Origin: Lingula anatina
Lineage: Eukaryota > Brachiopoda > Lingulata > Lingulida > Lingulidae
Assembly (NCBI RefSeq): GCF_001039355.2
Contig: NW_019775639.1
Location: forward strand, 79,816-141,815
DNA length: 62,000 bases
Direction of reading: 5' to 3'
In this document: piece after piece, positions 29,088 to 42,530 of the stretch
How positions within the stretch are numbered: the first letter of the stretch is position 1
Layout of the letters: every line of letters starts with the position of its first letter
Notes under the pieces: model-generated
Told to the model about the DNA's origin: nothing
Database searches by the model: none
What the model saw: the letters and a program-made list of their open reading frames with translations, nothing else
Translations under genes and position numbers: made by a program

Positions 29088-31000
29088 ATTTTGGCATTTT
29101 TAAGGTGTCACTTTGAAGTTCCATGGGCCTAAAAACATTTGTTAGTCATGTTTTCTGTTTGTCCATGATACTAATATTTCATTATTAAAAATTGATGGTC
29201 ATTATGCTGTTAAACATTATGTAATGTTGCATCAAAATTTGAAGAAACCCCTATTTTGGGCACTGCTTCCATATTGTCCATTTAAGGAAAAACATGTCAC
29301 TTAATGTTCTCAAACTTACAGGAAAGAAACATGGGGCCAAAATCGACTTTTTCACACATTGGCATTTTCAAGGTGTGACTTAGAACCACCACAGGGTTGA
29401 AGACCCATGCGAGTCACATTTTCTGAAAATCCATGATACGTATATTTTATTATCAAAAATTGATGGTCATTATGCTGTTAAGCATTATGTAATATTGCAT
29501 CAAAATAGAAGAAAACACAATTTTGGGAGCTGCTGCCATGAGGACCATTATGGGAAAACCATGTTACTTATGATTGTCAAACTTTCAAAAAAGAAACACA
29601 GGACTAAAATGCAGCCTGAGTTGGAAAAACAGTCTAATTGGTTTCTTTTTCTGGAAGTTATACATTTTAGTGAAATATCCATTACTATGGTATTGACATA
29701 TACATTGTGGGACTCAGAGCTCCCATGGACATGAAACCGCATGGTTATCAAATGTTCTATATGTCTATGCTACTTATAGTCAATAATTAAAAATTGGTGA
29801 TCATTATTCTGTATTTTATTATGCAATGTTACATCAAAATTGACAAAAATCTGTTTTTACTGCTACTACAAACATTATAAAAAGAAAACTGTGTTATTTA
29901 TTAGTATTTTTAACTTACAAGTATGTTTTTTAGGATTGGCATGCAGTTCAAATTAAAAAGCCAGCTCAATTGGGTTATCATTTATTATTGAATTTATGCA
30001 ATTTTGTGTGAAATTTTCATTTTTCTTATTCTGGCATTTTCAAGGTGTGACTTTGAAGTTCCATTTGCTAGTCATGTTTTCTGATTGTCCATGATACTAA
30101 TATTTTATAATTAAAAATTGATGGTCATTATGATGTTAAACATTATGCAATATTGCATCACAATTTGAAGAAACCCCTATTTTGGGCACTACTCCCATGA
30201 TGACCATTTAAGGAAAACCATGTCACTTACTGTTCTCAAACTTACAGGAAAGAAACATGGGGCCAAAATCGACTTTTTCACACATTGGCATTTTCAAGGT
30301 GTGACTTAGAACCACCACAGGGTTGAAGATCCATGCGAGTCACATTTTCGGAAAATCCATGATACGTATGTATATTTTATTATCAAAAATTGATGGTCAT
30401 TTTGTTGTTAAGCATTATGTAATATTGCATCAAAATAGAAGAAAACACAATTTTGGGAGCTGCTGCCATAATGACCGTTATGGGAAAACCATGTTACTTA
30501 TGATTGTCAAACTTTCAAAAAAGAAACACAGGACTAAAATGCAGCCTGAGTTGAAATAGCAGTCTAATTGGCTTCTTTTTCTTGAAGTTATACATTTTAG
30601 TGAAATATTCATTTTTATCGTGTTGGCATATTCATTGTGGGACTCAGAGCTCCCATGGACATAAAGCCATATGGTAACTAAATTTTCTACATGTCCATGC
30701 TATTTATAGTCAATAATAAAAAATTGGTGATAATTATTCTGTAATTTATTTTGTAATGATACATCAAAATTGAAAAAAAAAAATGCACTGCTACTACAAA
30801 CATTTTGAAAAGAAAACTGTGTTACTTATTATTATTATTTTTAACTTACAAGTATGATTTTTAGGATTGGCATGCAGTTCAAATTAGAAAGCCAGCTCAA
30901 TTAGGTTATTATTTATTATTGAACTTATGCAATTTTGTGTAAAATTTTCATTTTTCTCTTTCTGGCACTTTCAAAGTGTGAACTCTCATGGGCCTGAAGC
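29088..31000 (+). repeat. Diverged tandem array, about 926-bp higher-order unit
   Basis: The block at about 29088-30025 recurs at about 30040-30965; matching words are 926-931 bases apart (for example TTCACACATTGGCATTTTCA at 29351 and 30277). Within each unit, shorter diverged subunits of about 270-330 bases recur with the words TGATGGTCATTATGCTGTTA and GCATCAAAAT. No long ORF is seen. A reverse-oriented relative lies at 39105-39500. Confidence 0.8.
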
Positions 31001-31179
31001 CTTATGCTTGTTACACTTGTTACACATTTTACTTTCATTGGTATTACCTGTTGAGCATAAATAAAATTTGATATTGAATTTGCAGTTAAGCATAATGTCC
31101 TTTTTCATCAGAATTGGCAGTAGCCTATTTTGTGCATTGTTATTTTCAGCTTTTTGTCTGTACATTTTACAGCTTTGCT

Positions 31180-31392
31180 GCCTTGTTTTAAAATTTTTCT
31201 CTCTTGCTCCCTGAAAATAAGATACATGCGCAATGCTGATGACATTGGATATGCACAGTAATAACTCATTAAATGTGGGGTGGGGGTGGGGGGTTGAATA
31301 ACTTGTCACTAATCATTTTAATTTATTCAGAAGTTGTATGGCTCTGTTTGAAAATAATATTATCCGAGCAATCCTGTATTACAGATCTCAAA

Positions 31393-31445
<53 letters not shown>

Positions 31446-32490
31446 GCAAAAATGGGCCTCTTGATTATTTTGAGGAATTACGGTAACTGTATTTTGGGAC
31501 AGAATTGGTGGCAGCCATCTTGTATTTATAAAAATTGGATAGATTTGTCCTTATCAAAGCATTGTTAGAATTCCTGGCTGTGAGTCCTTGATTAAATTTG
31601 ATTATTGGAAGGTATTATCTCAAAATGTACTGATATCTTGATTTCGGTCGTTTGCTTTTCTGGTAAAATTGCTAAAGTTTGAGGCACATTTTCAACATCT
31701 TCTGTTGTGTTTAACACACTTTTTAAATTTTGTATGATGAGACCAATATATGCTCAGGATCCCTATACAATTTTATGGCTGTCAACCCTGCAAAAAGAGA
31801 GATATGAATGCTTGAACATTGCTTGGTAGAAAAGTAAGTTTGGGGGGTTGGGTTATAAAAATGGTCGTGGCTCGTTAGTTTGTGGGTTAAACTGAAATTA
31901 AGTAACATATTCTCAATGGCAAATGGCTGGTTTAAATAGGTAAATTATCAATTTATTTTAAAAAGTCATCAGTTGTGACATATTTGCTTATGAAGTGGCT
32001 TTATTGACCGAAGCTGAAAATCAAGCCCAAAATTGCCAAAACATTTAATATTATATTATAATTATATCCAATTATTTCTTTTGGGATTGTTGCCTTCAAT
32101 GTGAATATCTCCTATGTGTGCAACTATATTATGAATTTGGTTGAAATCTGTTGACCCCTATATATTATTATAAGAAAACCAAATAAATTGTCACAGCTAA
32201 TGGCTTGTAAATAAACAGAATAAGTCCCAAGATGTGCAAAAATTCACTTTCTGAAAACACTGAATTCCTTTGATGTGGACCCCTAATCTTCTGGTACTCA
32301 TACTGAATGTTGAACGTCAAACCTTCTGCCACACAACCCACCAAAAATAACTAGAGTGATCCGTTATCTTTTACAGCATACAGGTATGAACACATCTCAC
32401 GTTCACCTTGGGTAGGTCATTACCTGTCACGGTGCCTGGACACTACTACACGTACCGCTATTCTTTGCCTGTGTCAACGCACACACACTC

Positions 32491-32535
<45 letters not shown>

Positions 32536-33010
32536 CGCGCGTCAACCCCGATATAAACATAATGGTCTATATTTCGACAACGTTACATTTGGTGGATGCA
32601 TTCGGGATTTTTTAAAAATTTTATCTACAGTTCGCTCATCTAAAATGTGTTTATATAAAACACCTGTATACAGGTTTGGTAGCTTATAATAGCCCTATGT
32701 TTTAATACCCATATATTTTACAGTGTATCCTCATCCCCGTCTTTGTATATCAACCCCTCTCAAGCGTGACGTGGGTTTATGACATTCAAACCAAGGCTGA
32801 CCCGCCTTGGTTGGCCTTCATACATACATAGTGTAATAAATACAGCTCGGGTTGACAGTGAAATATAATAACTTACACCACCTCCATACGCACACGCACG
32901 CACACATCTTTCTACTCGATTAATTACCCAACTGTATTGATATTTCCTCCAAACGATTTCTTTAATTACCATTTGTGGATAAAGTGTATCAATATTTATA
33001 AGGTCAGCAG
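31180..33010. other. No gene seen; poly-A and CA runs
   Basis: It contains a poly-A run (31392-31443) and a (CA)n run (about 32481-32533) in AT-rich sequence. I see no splice-bounded coding exon and no recognisable transposon ends. Confidence 0.5.
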
Positions 33011-33078
<68 letters not shown>

Positions 33079-33097
33079 ATGTATAATCAGAAACCAT

Positions 33098-33245
33098 GGC
33101 CCCGTATTTCGAAAGCTTCGCTATGTTGCGCACGTGCGCAAGCGTCTCGATTCCATTACTCGCCCATACTCGTCCCATATAATACATTGTAGCCTCTATT
33201 TGATATAGTGATTCGCAATACGCGATGCTTCGAGATACGGGGCCC
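33098..33245. mobile_element. 148-bp MITE with GGGCCC-type inverted ends
   Basis: The left end GGCCCCGTATTTCGAAAGC and the right end, reversed, GGGCCCCGTATCTCGAAGC form imperfect TIRs of about 25 bases, flanked by CAT/ATG. GGGCC ends are typical of PIF/Harbinger elements. It lies directly after an (AT)n tract. Confidence 0.7.
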
Positions 33246-33391
33246 ATGTCATCTAACAGGATGGCAGATACGATATCTCCTTCTCTGAGGTCAGCCAAAC
33301 AACATATCTGCCAAAATCAATATTACTTCACAGTATCTTATACCGAATAAAAAAGCAGGCTATCCTATACTACCACGTCCCAATGTCACCT

Positions 33392-33394
<3 letters not shown>

Positions 33395-33436
<42 letters not shown>
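33395..33436. repeat. (CT)n microsatellite
   Basis: A pure CT run of about 42 bases. The nearby (AT)n at 33015-33075 is another. Confidence 0.9.
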
Positions 33437-33441
<5 letters not shown>

Positions 33442-33957
33442 CTGGGGAGGTACAGAAAACTGCACCCTCACCCCCTACCACCCCCATAGCTCGATGTGAA
33501 AAAAGGACACAATATATACCTGTCGGTGTTCGATTCCCTTCCTCTTGTCCTAAATCTTATTTCACCTGTGGCCGTGGTACCCACATATATCTCCACCACA
33601 CTTGTGACGACAAAGGCCAAATAGCTAGACAGTCTCACTCCGTCTCCTCTAACTCTTGACCGTGCACGATATAAATCCAACCAACTATAGATCGTAAATA
33701 ACAACAACCTGCCTCGATTCACGTGTCTATGACTTTGATTGCCATTGTAAAAATAAGGTTGAAAATCCCAAGGTGCTACGTAGGCCTACTGTTGGGAAAT
33801 TCCACACTGCTCGACATGCCGCTATTTTTAACTGAGTTGTGATTGGATAACAAAAATGTGTTGACCTGTCTCAACTGTAGCAACAGCAGTTTTCGTGAAT
33901 GTGTTCTTCTTTTGTTTAATCGTGAGTTGATAGCTCAATGTATTCAAGCAAAATATT

Positions 33958-34199
33958 CAGGGGCAGATCCAGGACTATTTGAAAGGGGGGGGGTCTGCCC
34001 GCCTTGACGTGAGGTTTTTGTATTCCAGAGGGCGAACGGTGCCATTTGGCACTGTTTAGAACAATTATTCAGCTAGTCAAAATTCTATTTCAAGAGGGGA
34101 CCATTGGAATGATTTTTTTTAAGAAACCGAAGGTGGGAGCCCCCTGCACCCACCTCCCCCCCCCCCCCCAACCCACCACCACCACTAAATCCGCCACTG
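33958..34199. mobile_element. 242-bp MITE, CAGKGGC ends
   Basis: It starts CAGGGGCAGATCCAGGA and ends in the complement of CAGTGGCGGATTTAG. ATATT directly borders both ends. The interior word CACTGTTTAGAACAATTATT recurs in changed form near 45816, and a matching left end occurs at 44948. A non-autonomous DNA element; superfamily open. Confidence 0.7.
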
Positions 34200-34259
34200 A
34201 TATTCACTCAGTAGAAGAAACTAGGGATGAGGCTACGGGTGTAGAGTAGGCCCCTATTA

Positions 34260-35955
34260 TGCCGGCTATTTTTGTTTGTTTTTTTGGGGTTAATCTAGTT
34301 TACATTGTCTTCGTTTTTTACTCTCTGTTTCCACCTTCTTTCTTGCGCTGACTAAATCCCAGCTGTAACTTTAAATGTACGACCCGGCTGATGGTATTAG
34401 GCGTTGGTTTTACAGCTACAATATCACAAAATCATTGATAAGTATGCTTGCTCCAAGTCTAGTAGCACGCTGTTTGTTTAAATGCTTGGATTAAGCGAAG
34501 CAGGGTATCTGGAATTATGTTGCAGTTCTTAGTGTTTACCAATGTCCTGGGAGACAGCTTGTTCGTCTATCTCAGGTGAACAGAAGTAACCTGCAACGTA
34601 TCACACACATGAACTCACGTGGAAAAAGTTTAAACATTCCATTTGAGAAGACCTAACGGATCGACTTTGTGGGTCTTGTACATGTAAAACGATGGATATT
34701 CACGATATTTTCATCTGTCGAATGTTTGGCATTTGTGAGGGATAAACAGCATGTAGAAGAAGGAAGCAGTCTGACCTTCCGCGGGGAAAGGTCCACAAGA
34801 CCAGTGGCAGATTAGAAAAGCAACTTGGATTTTGTCTCTGCTTTAGCAGTTGAAATTTATCGCTAAATGTCTCTCTTTCTCTCACAATCAACCAACATTT
34901 GACTATATCAGTGAAATATTTGACTGTGAAATTCATTTGTTGTTATACTCGTTTTGCCACAGTACGACCGTTCCAAAAGTAACTGCTCTCTTTAGTGAGA
35001 ATTACACTGCATCTAATATTGAGAGGTTAAAATAAGATCATACATTATTTTTTACAGTGCGGAGAGAACGACAGCGGGACGGAGGTAAAACGGTATCAAA
35101 ATTGGTTAAATATCATCGCCTGAACACCACGTTGGTGTCAATATTTTATCAACGCGATCATTTTAATTGCTGCTACATGCATCATCTTCTTGTGTGAGAT
35201 ACTACACACACTGGACAATAGAAGTGTCACCCCTACTGAACCGATACTTTGGGGGAGATAAATGACTGTGGAATGATATGCTTCTGGTATCCATTTATTA
35301 ACATCAAATTTCACAAAAGAAATGGTTCTGACTGAACAATTCAAGTGTATCGATATTCTGACATTACTTATATTCCGCCTCTTCAGGTTAATAACTTTGA
35401 TTACTCTGATTCAAGGGGTGACACTTCTATTGTCCAGTGTGTGTATATAAAATTTCCGCTTTTGCTTCCCAATGTTTTATAAATTACACGATAGACCTTT
35501 AGGATTACATTTGCCAATCTCTCATCGCATCCGGAACTCCACTATACTTTCACGTCATTTGTACTTATTACTTATTTTGTAAACGTTGTTATACCTCTCA
35601 CGTACTGGTTTAAGAATCTTGTCCATTTATTGAGTCTTAAATCGAAGAGATGTCTTGTAAGTCAGCACCCAGGCTATAGTTTATGGGCACATTTGGGCGA
35701 CGAGAGCCAAAATATGTAGTTGTTGTGATCATAAATCATTTTAAGTTATATCTGACCGTAGAAAAGAAAAAATGCAAGAAATCCCTCTACTTACTGAACA
35801 TTTGTCATGGGAGTGCACAAGACTTCCGGTTATATAAGTTCATAATTTTAAAAAATACATTTTCAATGAAGCAGTATAAAATGACTGATACAGGTGTGAG
35901 CGCTGTTGAACCCACATGAAAGCTTGCCACATAATAGCCGTGGGTAGTTTTTTGG

Positions 35956-36025
<70 letters not shown>

Positions 36026-36490
36026 CATTCATAATTTCTTTACCGTTACACATTTTATGAGTGCTTTTCTGAGTTGCATTTAGTGTAAGTGGTTAAAATG
36101 TCAAGCACATCCGCCCAAGCTGTATAGGGGTAACTATCGATAGTGAGTCATCCCTTATTTTAACCAGAATTGAAGTCGCTTAAACCAAATGCAATTTTTC
36201 AAGAATCCCTGCAGAGTTAAATCGATCCAGCTACATCTAGTATGTTAGGTTTATGGGAACACCCCATATGGGAACGCAGTCTTACAGTTATTATATCATT
36301 ATACTGGGCTTTCATAGAGATCACATTACCTTGTTAGCCGGGGAAATTTTAACACAGTCCAACTTAAGACTCCGTCCTGTGCGTTCACTCTTAATTTTTC
36401 ACAAAAAGACGATGACAAAAATCTTAAATGCCAATGTTCACTGGATATTTAGTAGAACAATTTTAATGGATAAGTATTTGCCTGCAATTG
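34260..36490. other. No gene seen
   Basis: Unique AT-rich sequence with an (AT)n tract at about 35961-36023. Short open frames lack coding character and splice context. Confidence 0.5.
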
Positions 36491-36645
36491 ATCAAGGCTG
36501 GGTTGTATGAAAGCCGTATAACTTTATACGGTGGATAAATCTGCTGAGGTCGTTCAAATAGTTATTCAGTGGATAAAAATGGCGTAACTGCTGAGGTTTC
36601 ACAGGAATACTCAGCAGTATAATCCACCTTTACAAAGGAGATAGA

Positions 36646-37643
36646 GGAATTTTCGGAGAGAAGTATTTGACTTTGGCTGCTATAGTGACTCTGAACTGCG
36701 TGCCAAATTTCGTTTTGGCAGAGAAGGTATTAATTTGATAATGAAAATATTGGAAGAGGAAATGCAGCCTGCGACTGGCAAGAGCAGTTCTCCCTCGGTG
36801 AGAGAACAAGTTCTCATATTGCTTTGCGTTTTTATGCCTGTGGCTCATATCTCCAAGTGGTTGGTGATACTATCGGCGTCGACAAGGGCACGGTGGGCAG
36901 GGTTGTAATAAAAGTGTCATTGGCCCTGTGCAGAAGAAAAGATCGATTTATTCAGTTCCCAATAGATCCTAGGGAGAAGGCCACGATCCGGCGTGGGTTT
37001 TTTAGGATCCCAGATTCCCTGGGGTCATCGGCTGTTTGGTCGGTACTCACATTAGGATAACGGAGCCCACGTTGAATGAGCCTGCATTCGTGAACAGAAA
37101 TAATTACCACAGTTTGAATGTTCAGGCTATATGTGACCACAAAGGTATTGATCTTTATTACATATTCATAGCATAAATATTAAGAGCTCACCGTAAATAA
37201 CACGTCCAACATCTGCAGCATTCGTGGTTCTACTTTGTAAGTCGGCCATTTTTTGCGGCCATGACCTTGGCTTCTTCAGTGTGACTTGCAGGTGCAACTA
37301 ATGCAATCTGCTTTAATCATTTTTTTTATGAATAACAAAAACATTGCAGAACCACATATTTGCAAATTTAAAAGTTAATTCTCATTTTAAAACTTTGGTT
37401 ATAAATAAGTATTGATATAAATGAAGATTAACATGATGAAATTGAATGCTAATATATTAATTTAATTTTATTTTCATCACCTTATCATATTCCATCTCAT
37501 AAAGGCAAACTTAATATTAAACTTTTTTGAAAAATTTTTGAAAAAAGTGAAAATGTTGCACAAATGTTATGCTTTCACCATTATTATTGTTTTAATTATT
37601 GTTTTCCTCTTCCCCTTAAAAAAAGCATTCTCTATGTTCATTT

Positions 37644-37684
<41 letters not shown>

Positions 37685-38394
37685 CAGGTAGATTTACAAA
37701 TATAGTCGCCCAGTGGCCTGGTAGTGTCCATGATGCCCATATCTTTTCCACATCAGCGGTTGGGCGTCACCTAAATCAATACCAGCAATCAGGGGATGGG
37801 GTCCTCCTAGGCGATAGTGGTTATGCCTGCAGGCCATATTTAATGACACCATATCTTCACCCTGTAGGGAGAGCCCAAAGGAGGTTTAATAAGGCCCACA
37901 GGAGCACAAAAAATCTCATAGAGCGAGTGTTTGGCATGTGGAAAAAGAGGCAAGCAACAAAAAATATTTCAAGCAAAGTTGATAGAGAAATGAACACAAA
38001 AAAAAAGAAATAAAACAATAACCAAATACTTCTTTATGTCTGAGTGATAAACAATAATGTGTGCATACACTGTGAATGAACATGTTTTTAATGAAAAAAT
38101 TGTATCCTCACAAATTATTTAAGTAAATTAATAATAGAAATAATAATATATATTTATTTTTTTTCTCATTATAGATTTGGTTCCCTAAATATAGGATTCA
38201 GGATAGCCCCAGCTAGAGTGAGTACCATAGTTGGAGCATGCGCCGTCCTCCCCAACATTGCAATAAACTTGAAAGAGCCCATTCCTGACAATGTACAAGT
38301 GCCTGCAGACAATGGTGACATGGGGGTGCAGTATCAAGGACCCCAAGATGGTCGTGCAGTCAGGGATCAACTTGCTACAACATATTTTGCATGA
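36646..38394 (+). pseudogene. HARBI1-like DDE transposase, broken
   Basis: Exon 1 (to 37144) reads SDSELRAKFRFGREGIN. It changes frame near 36822 (VREQVLI into ALRFYACGSYLQVVGD) and again near 37020, then gives [10 protein letters not shown] and [14 protein letters not shown]. Exon 2 (37688-37949) reads AQWPGSVHDAHIF, LGDSGYACRPY and NLIERVFGMWKKR. Exon 3 (38175-38394) reads FGSLNIGFR, then a C-terminus ending ATTYFA and TGA. The second Asp (VHD) and the Glu (ERVFG) remain. The first Asp of the DDE triad, expected in IDGTHI, is Val (LVGTHI). With two frameshifts it cannot make an active enzyme. Intron 2 would use a GC donor (37950). Confidence 0.88.
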
Positions 38395-38433
38395 TTGATA
38401 CTTTGGTACCACCAACAACTTGGAGATATGTAG

Positions 38434-38697
38434 TTAACAAGCATAGAAATGTAAAACAATGACAACTTGTTCTTTCAAACAGAGAGAACAACTGCTAGTG
38501 CCTAGCTTCAGTTCCTCTCCAATATTTTCTCTGAAATTTATATCTTCTCTCCAAAAACGAAACCTTATATGCAGTTCAGAATCAGTGTAAAAGTCAAAGT
38601 TAAATATGTGTCTTCGAAACTTATCTCTCTTTCTCCTCTGTCTAAGTGGATTCAATGTCATTATAATTAAGTTTAAATATAAAGCAATGAAACTCAT
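38434..38697 (-). pseudogene. Inverted fragment of a second Harbinger transposase
   Basis: The minus strand encodes FDFYTDSELHIRFRFWREDI and LKEQVVIVLHFYAC, the same N-terminal region as the plus copy at 36650-36850 but diverged. It begins about 40 bases after the plus copy's stop codon, in the opposite orientation. Confidence 0.85.
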
Positions 38698-39104
38698 TTG
38701 CTGTGATGAACCAATATTTATTAACTGTTACTTTTCATATTTCCAGATTATTTTTTAGTGTGTGTAACTGTCAATCAACATGTTATGAGAGTTGCTATAT
38801 TTCAAAAAAATTTAAACATGTACATTTATTTCTAACATATATATATACAGATAAAAGTACATATAAAAGTACTGATCCGGTTTAAAATTATTTATGTACT
38901 GTTTCAAATTGTAATCATCTATTCATTATGTGTTTTGTAATTGAAAAGCAATTATTGTGTTCAATGTGATATCCTTTTATAAGTAACATTGTATGCATAT
39001 TTTCATCAGCACATAATGCAATAAATATTAGAATTGAAAATAGTAAATAATGTAAAGCTTTAGGAACACAATTGCCATATGTAAAATTCTTCATAAGCAC
39101 CAAC

Positions 39105-39500
39105 TAACACTACAGACACTACAAGTTAAAAATGCAGCAAAGCTGCCAAATGTGAAAACAAACAAACAAAAAAAGGCAATAATAATGCACACAATAGGAT
39201 ACAGCCAATTCTGATGCAATAATACATTATGCTAATCTGCAAAGTGAAAATGAAATTTCAATTATGCACAACAGGTAATACTGATGAAAGTAAAGGCATA
39301 AGGCTTCAGACCCATTAAAATTAAGTTTATACTAGGAAATGTCAGGATGAGAAAAATAAAAAATTCACAAAACAAAAATGCATTAATTCAATAAAAAATT
39401 ATAATCCAATAGAGTTGGTTTTCTTATTTGAGCTGTATGTCAATCATAATAATCATTCTTTTAAGTTAAAAAAAATAAGTAACACAGTTTTTTTCTTCAT
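39105..39500 (-). repeat. Reverse-oriented relative of the 29-31 kb array
   Basis: The reverse complement matches about 30820-31180 in order, including AACACAGTTTT / AAAACTGTGTT, the CAGTATTACCTGTTG-type segment and the CAGCTTTGCTGC end. The array at 28.4-31.2 kb is therefore probably subterminal sequence of the same Harbinger lineage. Confidence 0.65.
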
Positions 39501-40316
39501 CGTAACATTTAACATTTAAATATCAAAAGTAATTAATCTATTGTCAATTTCTTGGATTTGTTTCTGTAGTAAAATTATTTGCAGATCTAATTTCTTTTCT
39601 TTTTTACTGCATTTTTCATTTTTTTTTTTTCATTGAAAATATTACAGTTCTGAAGAAACAAGTAGCTTATGCGAGAGGGCTTTGTGAGAATTGAATGCAG
39701 AAGATACATGTTCAGTCATTTCAAACTATTTGGAAGTGATAAAGGATTACAAGGCTACGATACAACGAAAGTTCATTACGGCTGCATCGGTTGACTATGT
39801 ACAGTTATGTACTACCAGTTCGAATTGGATGTATTGATTGTGACATGCATTATTGTTTTAGACTATGTTTGCTACATTTCAAGGACAAGAGAATTTTTCC
39901 ATTAACATTGGGATTTAACGTTTATAATCTAATCGTTTAGGACATCAACGACGAGGCTTGCAGTGAAAGCGACAGCGGCTGTGAATCAGTAAGTGACTCA
40001 GCCTCGTTATAGAAGTTCAAGGTCAAAGTATATAAACATTGCAGACGATATGTTTTTATGCAATTTTCTTAGCAACCGAATCACATTCAAGACTTATTAT
40101 CAAAGTTCAAAACCTACATGACAATGGAACATTCACTTGCGACGTACAACATGCAACCGTTTGAGTTTTTATGTGAACTAGAATGATGTGCACCGTGTTC
40201 ATATTGAAACGGCAGTGTGATTCTCAGCGATTAATTTTAGCAGCATTTTCACAACAAACAAAGAACATTTTCGTCATTTGAAAATATTTTCAAATTAATA
40301 AAAATGCATTACTCAC

Positions 40317-40526
40317 CTGTGGTCTCGAAACCTTCAGCAATACCCTCAAATGAGGGGTCATTTGCATACATGTCTATTATAGATTGTGTCTGAGAATCCA
40401 CTGGGGGATGGGCTGGCCCGCCGCCATTTCCCCCAGCATGTTTCACCAGCCCATGCCGGATCTTCTTCATGTGCCTGCCTTTCTCTATCGCCAGCTCATA
40501 GTCACTTATTCTCACTTGGCAATGTA

Positions 40527-40530
<4 letters not shown>
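40317..40530 (-). pseudogene. Harbinger Myb-like partner, partial exon
   Basis: The minus strand reads ISDYELAIEKGRHMKKIRHG, then GGNGGGPAHPPV and NDPSFEGIAEGFETT, and ends at a gtgagt donor. The GGGPxxPP and PSFxGIxxGxET words are typical of the Myb/SANT-like protein carried by Harbinger elements. Its 5' side runs into a (GT)n tract (40530-40566), so it is incomplete. Confidence 0.7.
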
Positions 40531-40568
<38 letters not shown>

Positions 40569-40599
40569 CTTGTGGCACTAATTTTTGAGTAATTTTCGA

Positions 40600-41615
40600 G
40601 ATCGTATGAGTTTTTTAGTATTTAATACGTGAGCAGTTTATTGTATTTTTTCCATGCACAAATCTTTTCAAAAGAGACCTTCACTTTTTAGATTTATTTC
40701 CTTTTCTAGCTCAGATGTTTCATTCCAATGTTTCATTCCCCAATTCTGTCTAAATGTCGCCACTGCTTTAGTCCAATGATACCATTTGCACATTTTAAGT
40801 GAATTTGCTCAATTTGTTATTCATCTTATTAATTAGGTTCAGTGATTTAGAATTTCCTGAGCCCACACCTCAGTATCATATAGTAAAATCGGTTTTACAG
40901 TTCTATCAAACAGCTTCATTTGTAATACTGGATATTTACATTTCAGAAGCCACATTTGAATTTGTGGGGTTACAAAGAGACAAGTTCCCTTTAATGCAAT
41001 ACGGATTCTACACATTCAAAGAATCTCTGAGTAAAGTGATCAAAATAAAGATGTAAATCTAGCTAGGTCTAACCCACGTGCCCCTGTCTACCCCCTTATA
41101 ACCCCCACCCCACCACCACAACAATAATGTTCATAAACAAACGAAGTACTCCAATGTCTACAGCTAATCTCCTCTTTATGCCAGCCTCACAGTTTATTAA
41201 GACATTCCTCTTCTTCTCAACTGGAGACTCATTCAAATTAAAGAAAAATCCTTTAAGCACCACAGGTAAGTAGCATATCCCCTTTTCTCCTTGCTGTCTT
41301 TATTTCGTCAATGGGTTTTATTTGTCTAATTATGGATTCAATGTTACATTAAGTAAGACGTAAAGGAAAGCATTTTGGAGACATACTCAGCTCGATGTGT
41401 CAACTCATGTGAAGTTGATGTGAGGTATGAGGACGTTTTGGCTCATGGTTTATGCATACAATTTGTCTTAGCCTTTTGTAGGGCGCAATAAACAAGCAGT
41501 TCATATAAAACTAATTTGCACGTTGAGGAGTTTTAGTAAGTATATTTACTTGAGTCTGTAAACTGGTCGAAGAAAAAACAGGTATGTGCGACAACTGCTG
41601 TTCATGCATGGATTT

Positions 41616-41688
<73 letters not shown>

Positions 41689-42010
41689 GGACTTCTTATC
41701 AGTTAACTGTGACGTCTAATTTAGTTTAGCTTTTTATTGATATCTAGCGAGAGTTAAATTGCTGCACAAAACAGACGCATTAGTGACAATATTGAGCTAT
41801 TACATACTGCTCTATATTACATGTATATGAATATTGTGTCATTTTATGAATATGTAATACAGTTAGGCCACAATATAGTGCGTAATACTTCAGCTCTGGC
41901 AGAATAAGTCATAGATACTTACGGCCCTGGAAAGAGAAAGGACTTCAAAATGTATGTCAGATCACACTAGAGTTTGAAGACTATAAGATTACCAACATAT
42001 TTATATACCA
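40600..42010. other. No gene seen
   Basis: AT-rich sequence with an (AT)n tract at about 41621-41686. The frame at 40799-41056 has no homologous motif or splice-site support. Confidence 0.5.
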
Positions 42011-42530
42011 GGGCCGGTTTCATTAAGACTGGATAGCTCTATCCTATGGATAAAATGACCGCTGTCCTCTGTATAGAGCTCTCCAGAGGATAGTGCGTTT
42101 CAATAACAGTAGATAGCCATGTCCAATCTGCTATCATGCTGTTTAATCATGAAAAATGGCGAACCTGCTTGGTTTGGCAGTAAATTCTATGAGATTTCGC
42201 AGAATGATTAGAGAGAGAATTTGAGAGGAAGTGTGTTTGGCTTTGATGTACTGAGTGGTACTGAATCAATTAATTAAATAACATGCATTGATTATATAAT
42301 ATATATTAGCGTTATGTAAGGTTTGCTGTGTTTGTTGTGATTGAGTTCGGTGTGTGTCGTGTATGTTCGTCTTGTGTACGTAGAGGTCACGGGTTGAGAG
42401 ACCGCGCCCGATAAATTTTTATTTGCACCTGAAAGTCGGACGGAGATGCAGGCTGAATAATTGTAATAGTTATTCAGTGCTCTTGCAGATAAGTTCAACT
42501 ATTTATATCAAGAACCAATCCAAAGTTTAA

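Larger units (their letters stand above)
36498..40580 (+). mobile_element. Harbinger-type transposon, degenerate
   Basis: The left border is near GGGTTGTATGAAAGCC, by comparison with the related end at 42011. The element holds a transposase on plus (36646-38394) and, convergently on minus, a Myb-like partner exon (40317-40530). This is the usual two-gene Harbinger arrangement. An inverted partial transposase copy at 38434-38697 and subterminal repeats at 39105-39500 show that a second copy has been joined or inserted head to head. The right border is not located. Confidence 0.7.

Noticed and set aside
33011-33298. 95-codon minus frame over the AT tract and MITE
   Set aside because: Half is Ile-Tyr from the (AT)n run; the rest is inside a TIR element.
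36646-38394. A domesticated host HARBI1 gene
   Set aside because: Two frameshifts, loss of the first catalytic Asp and the adjacent transposon structures indicate a dead element.
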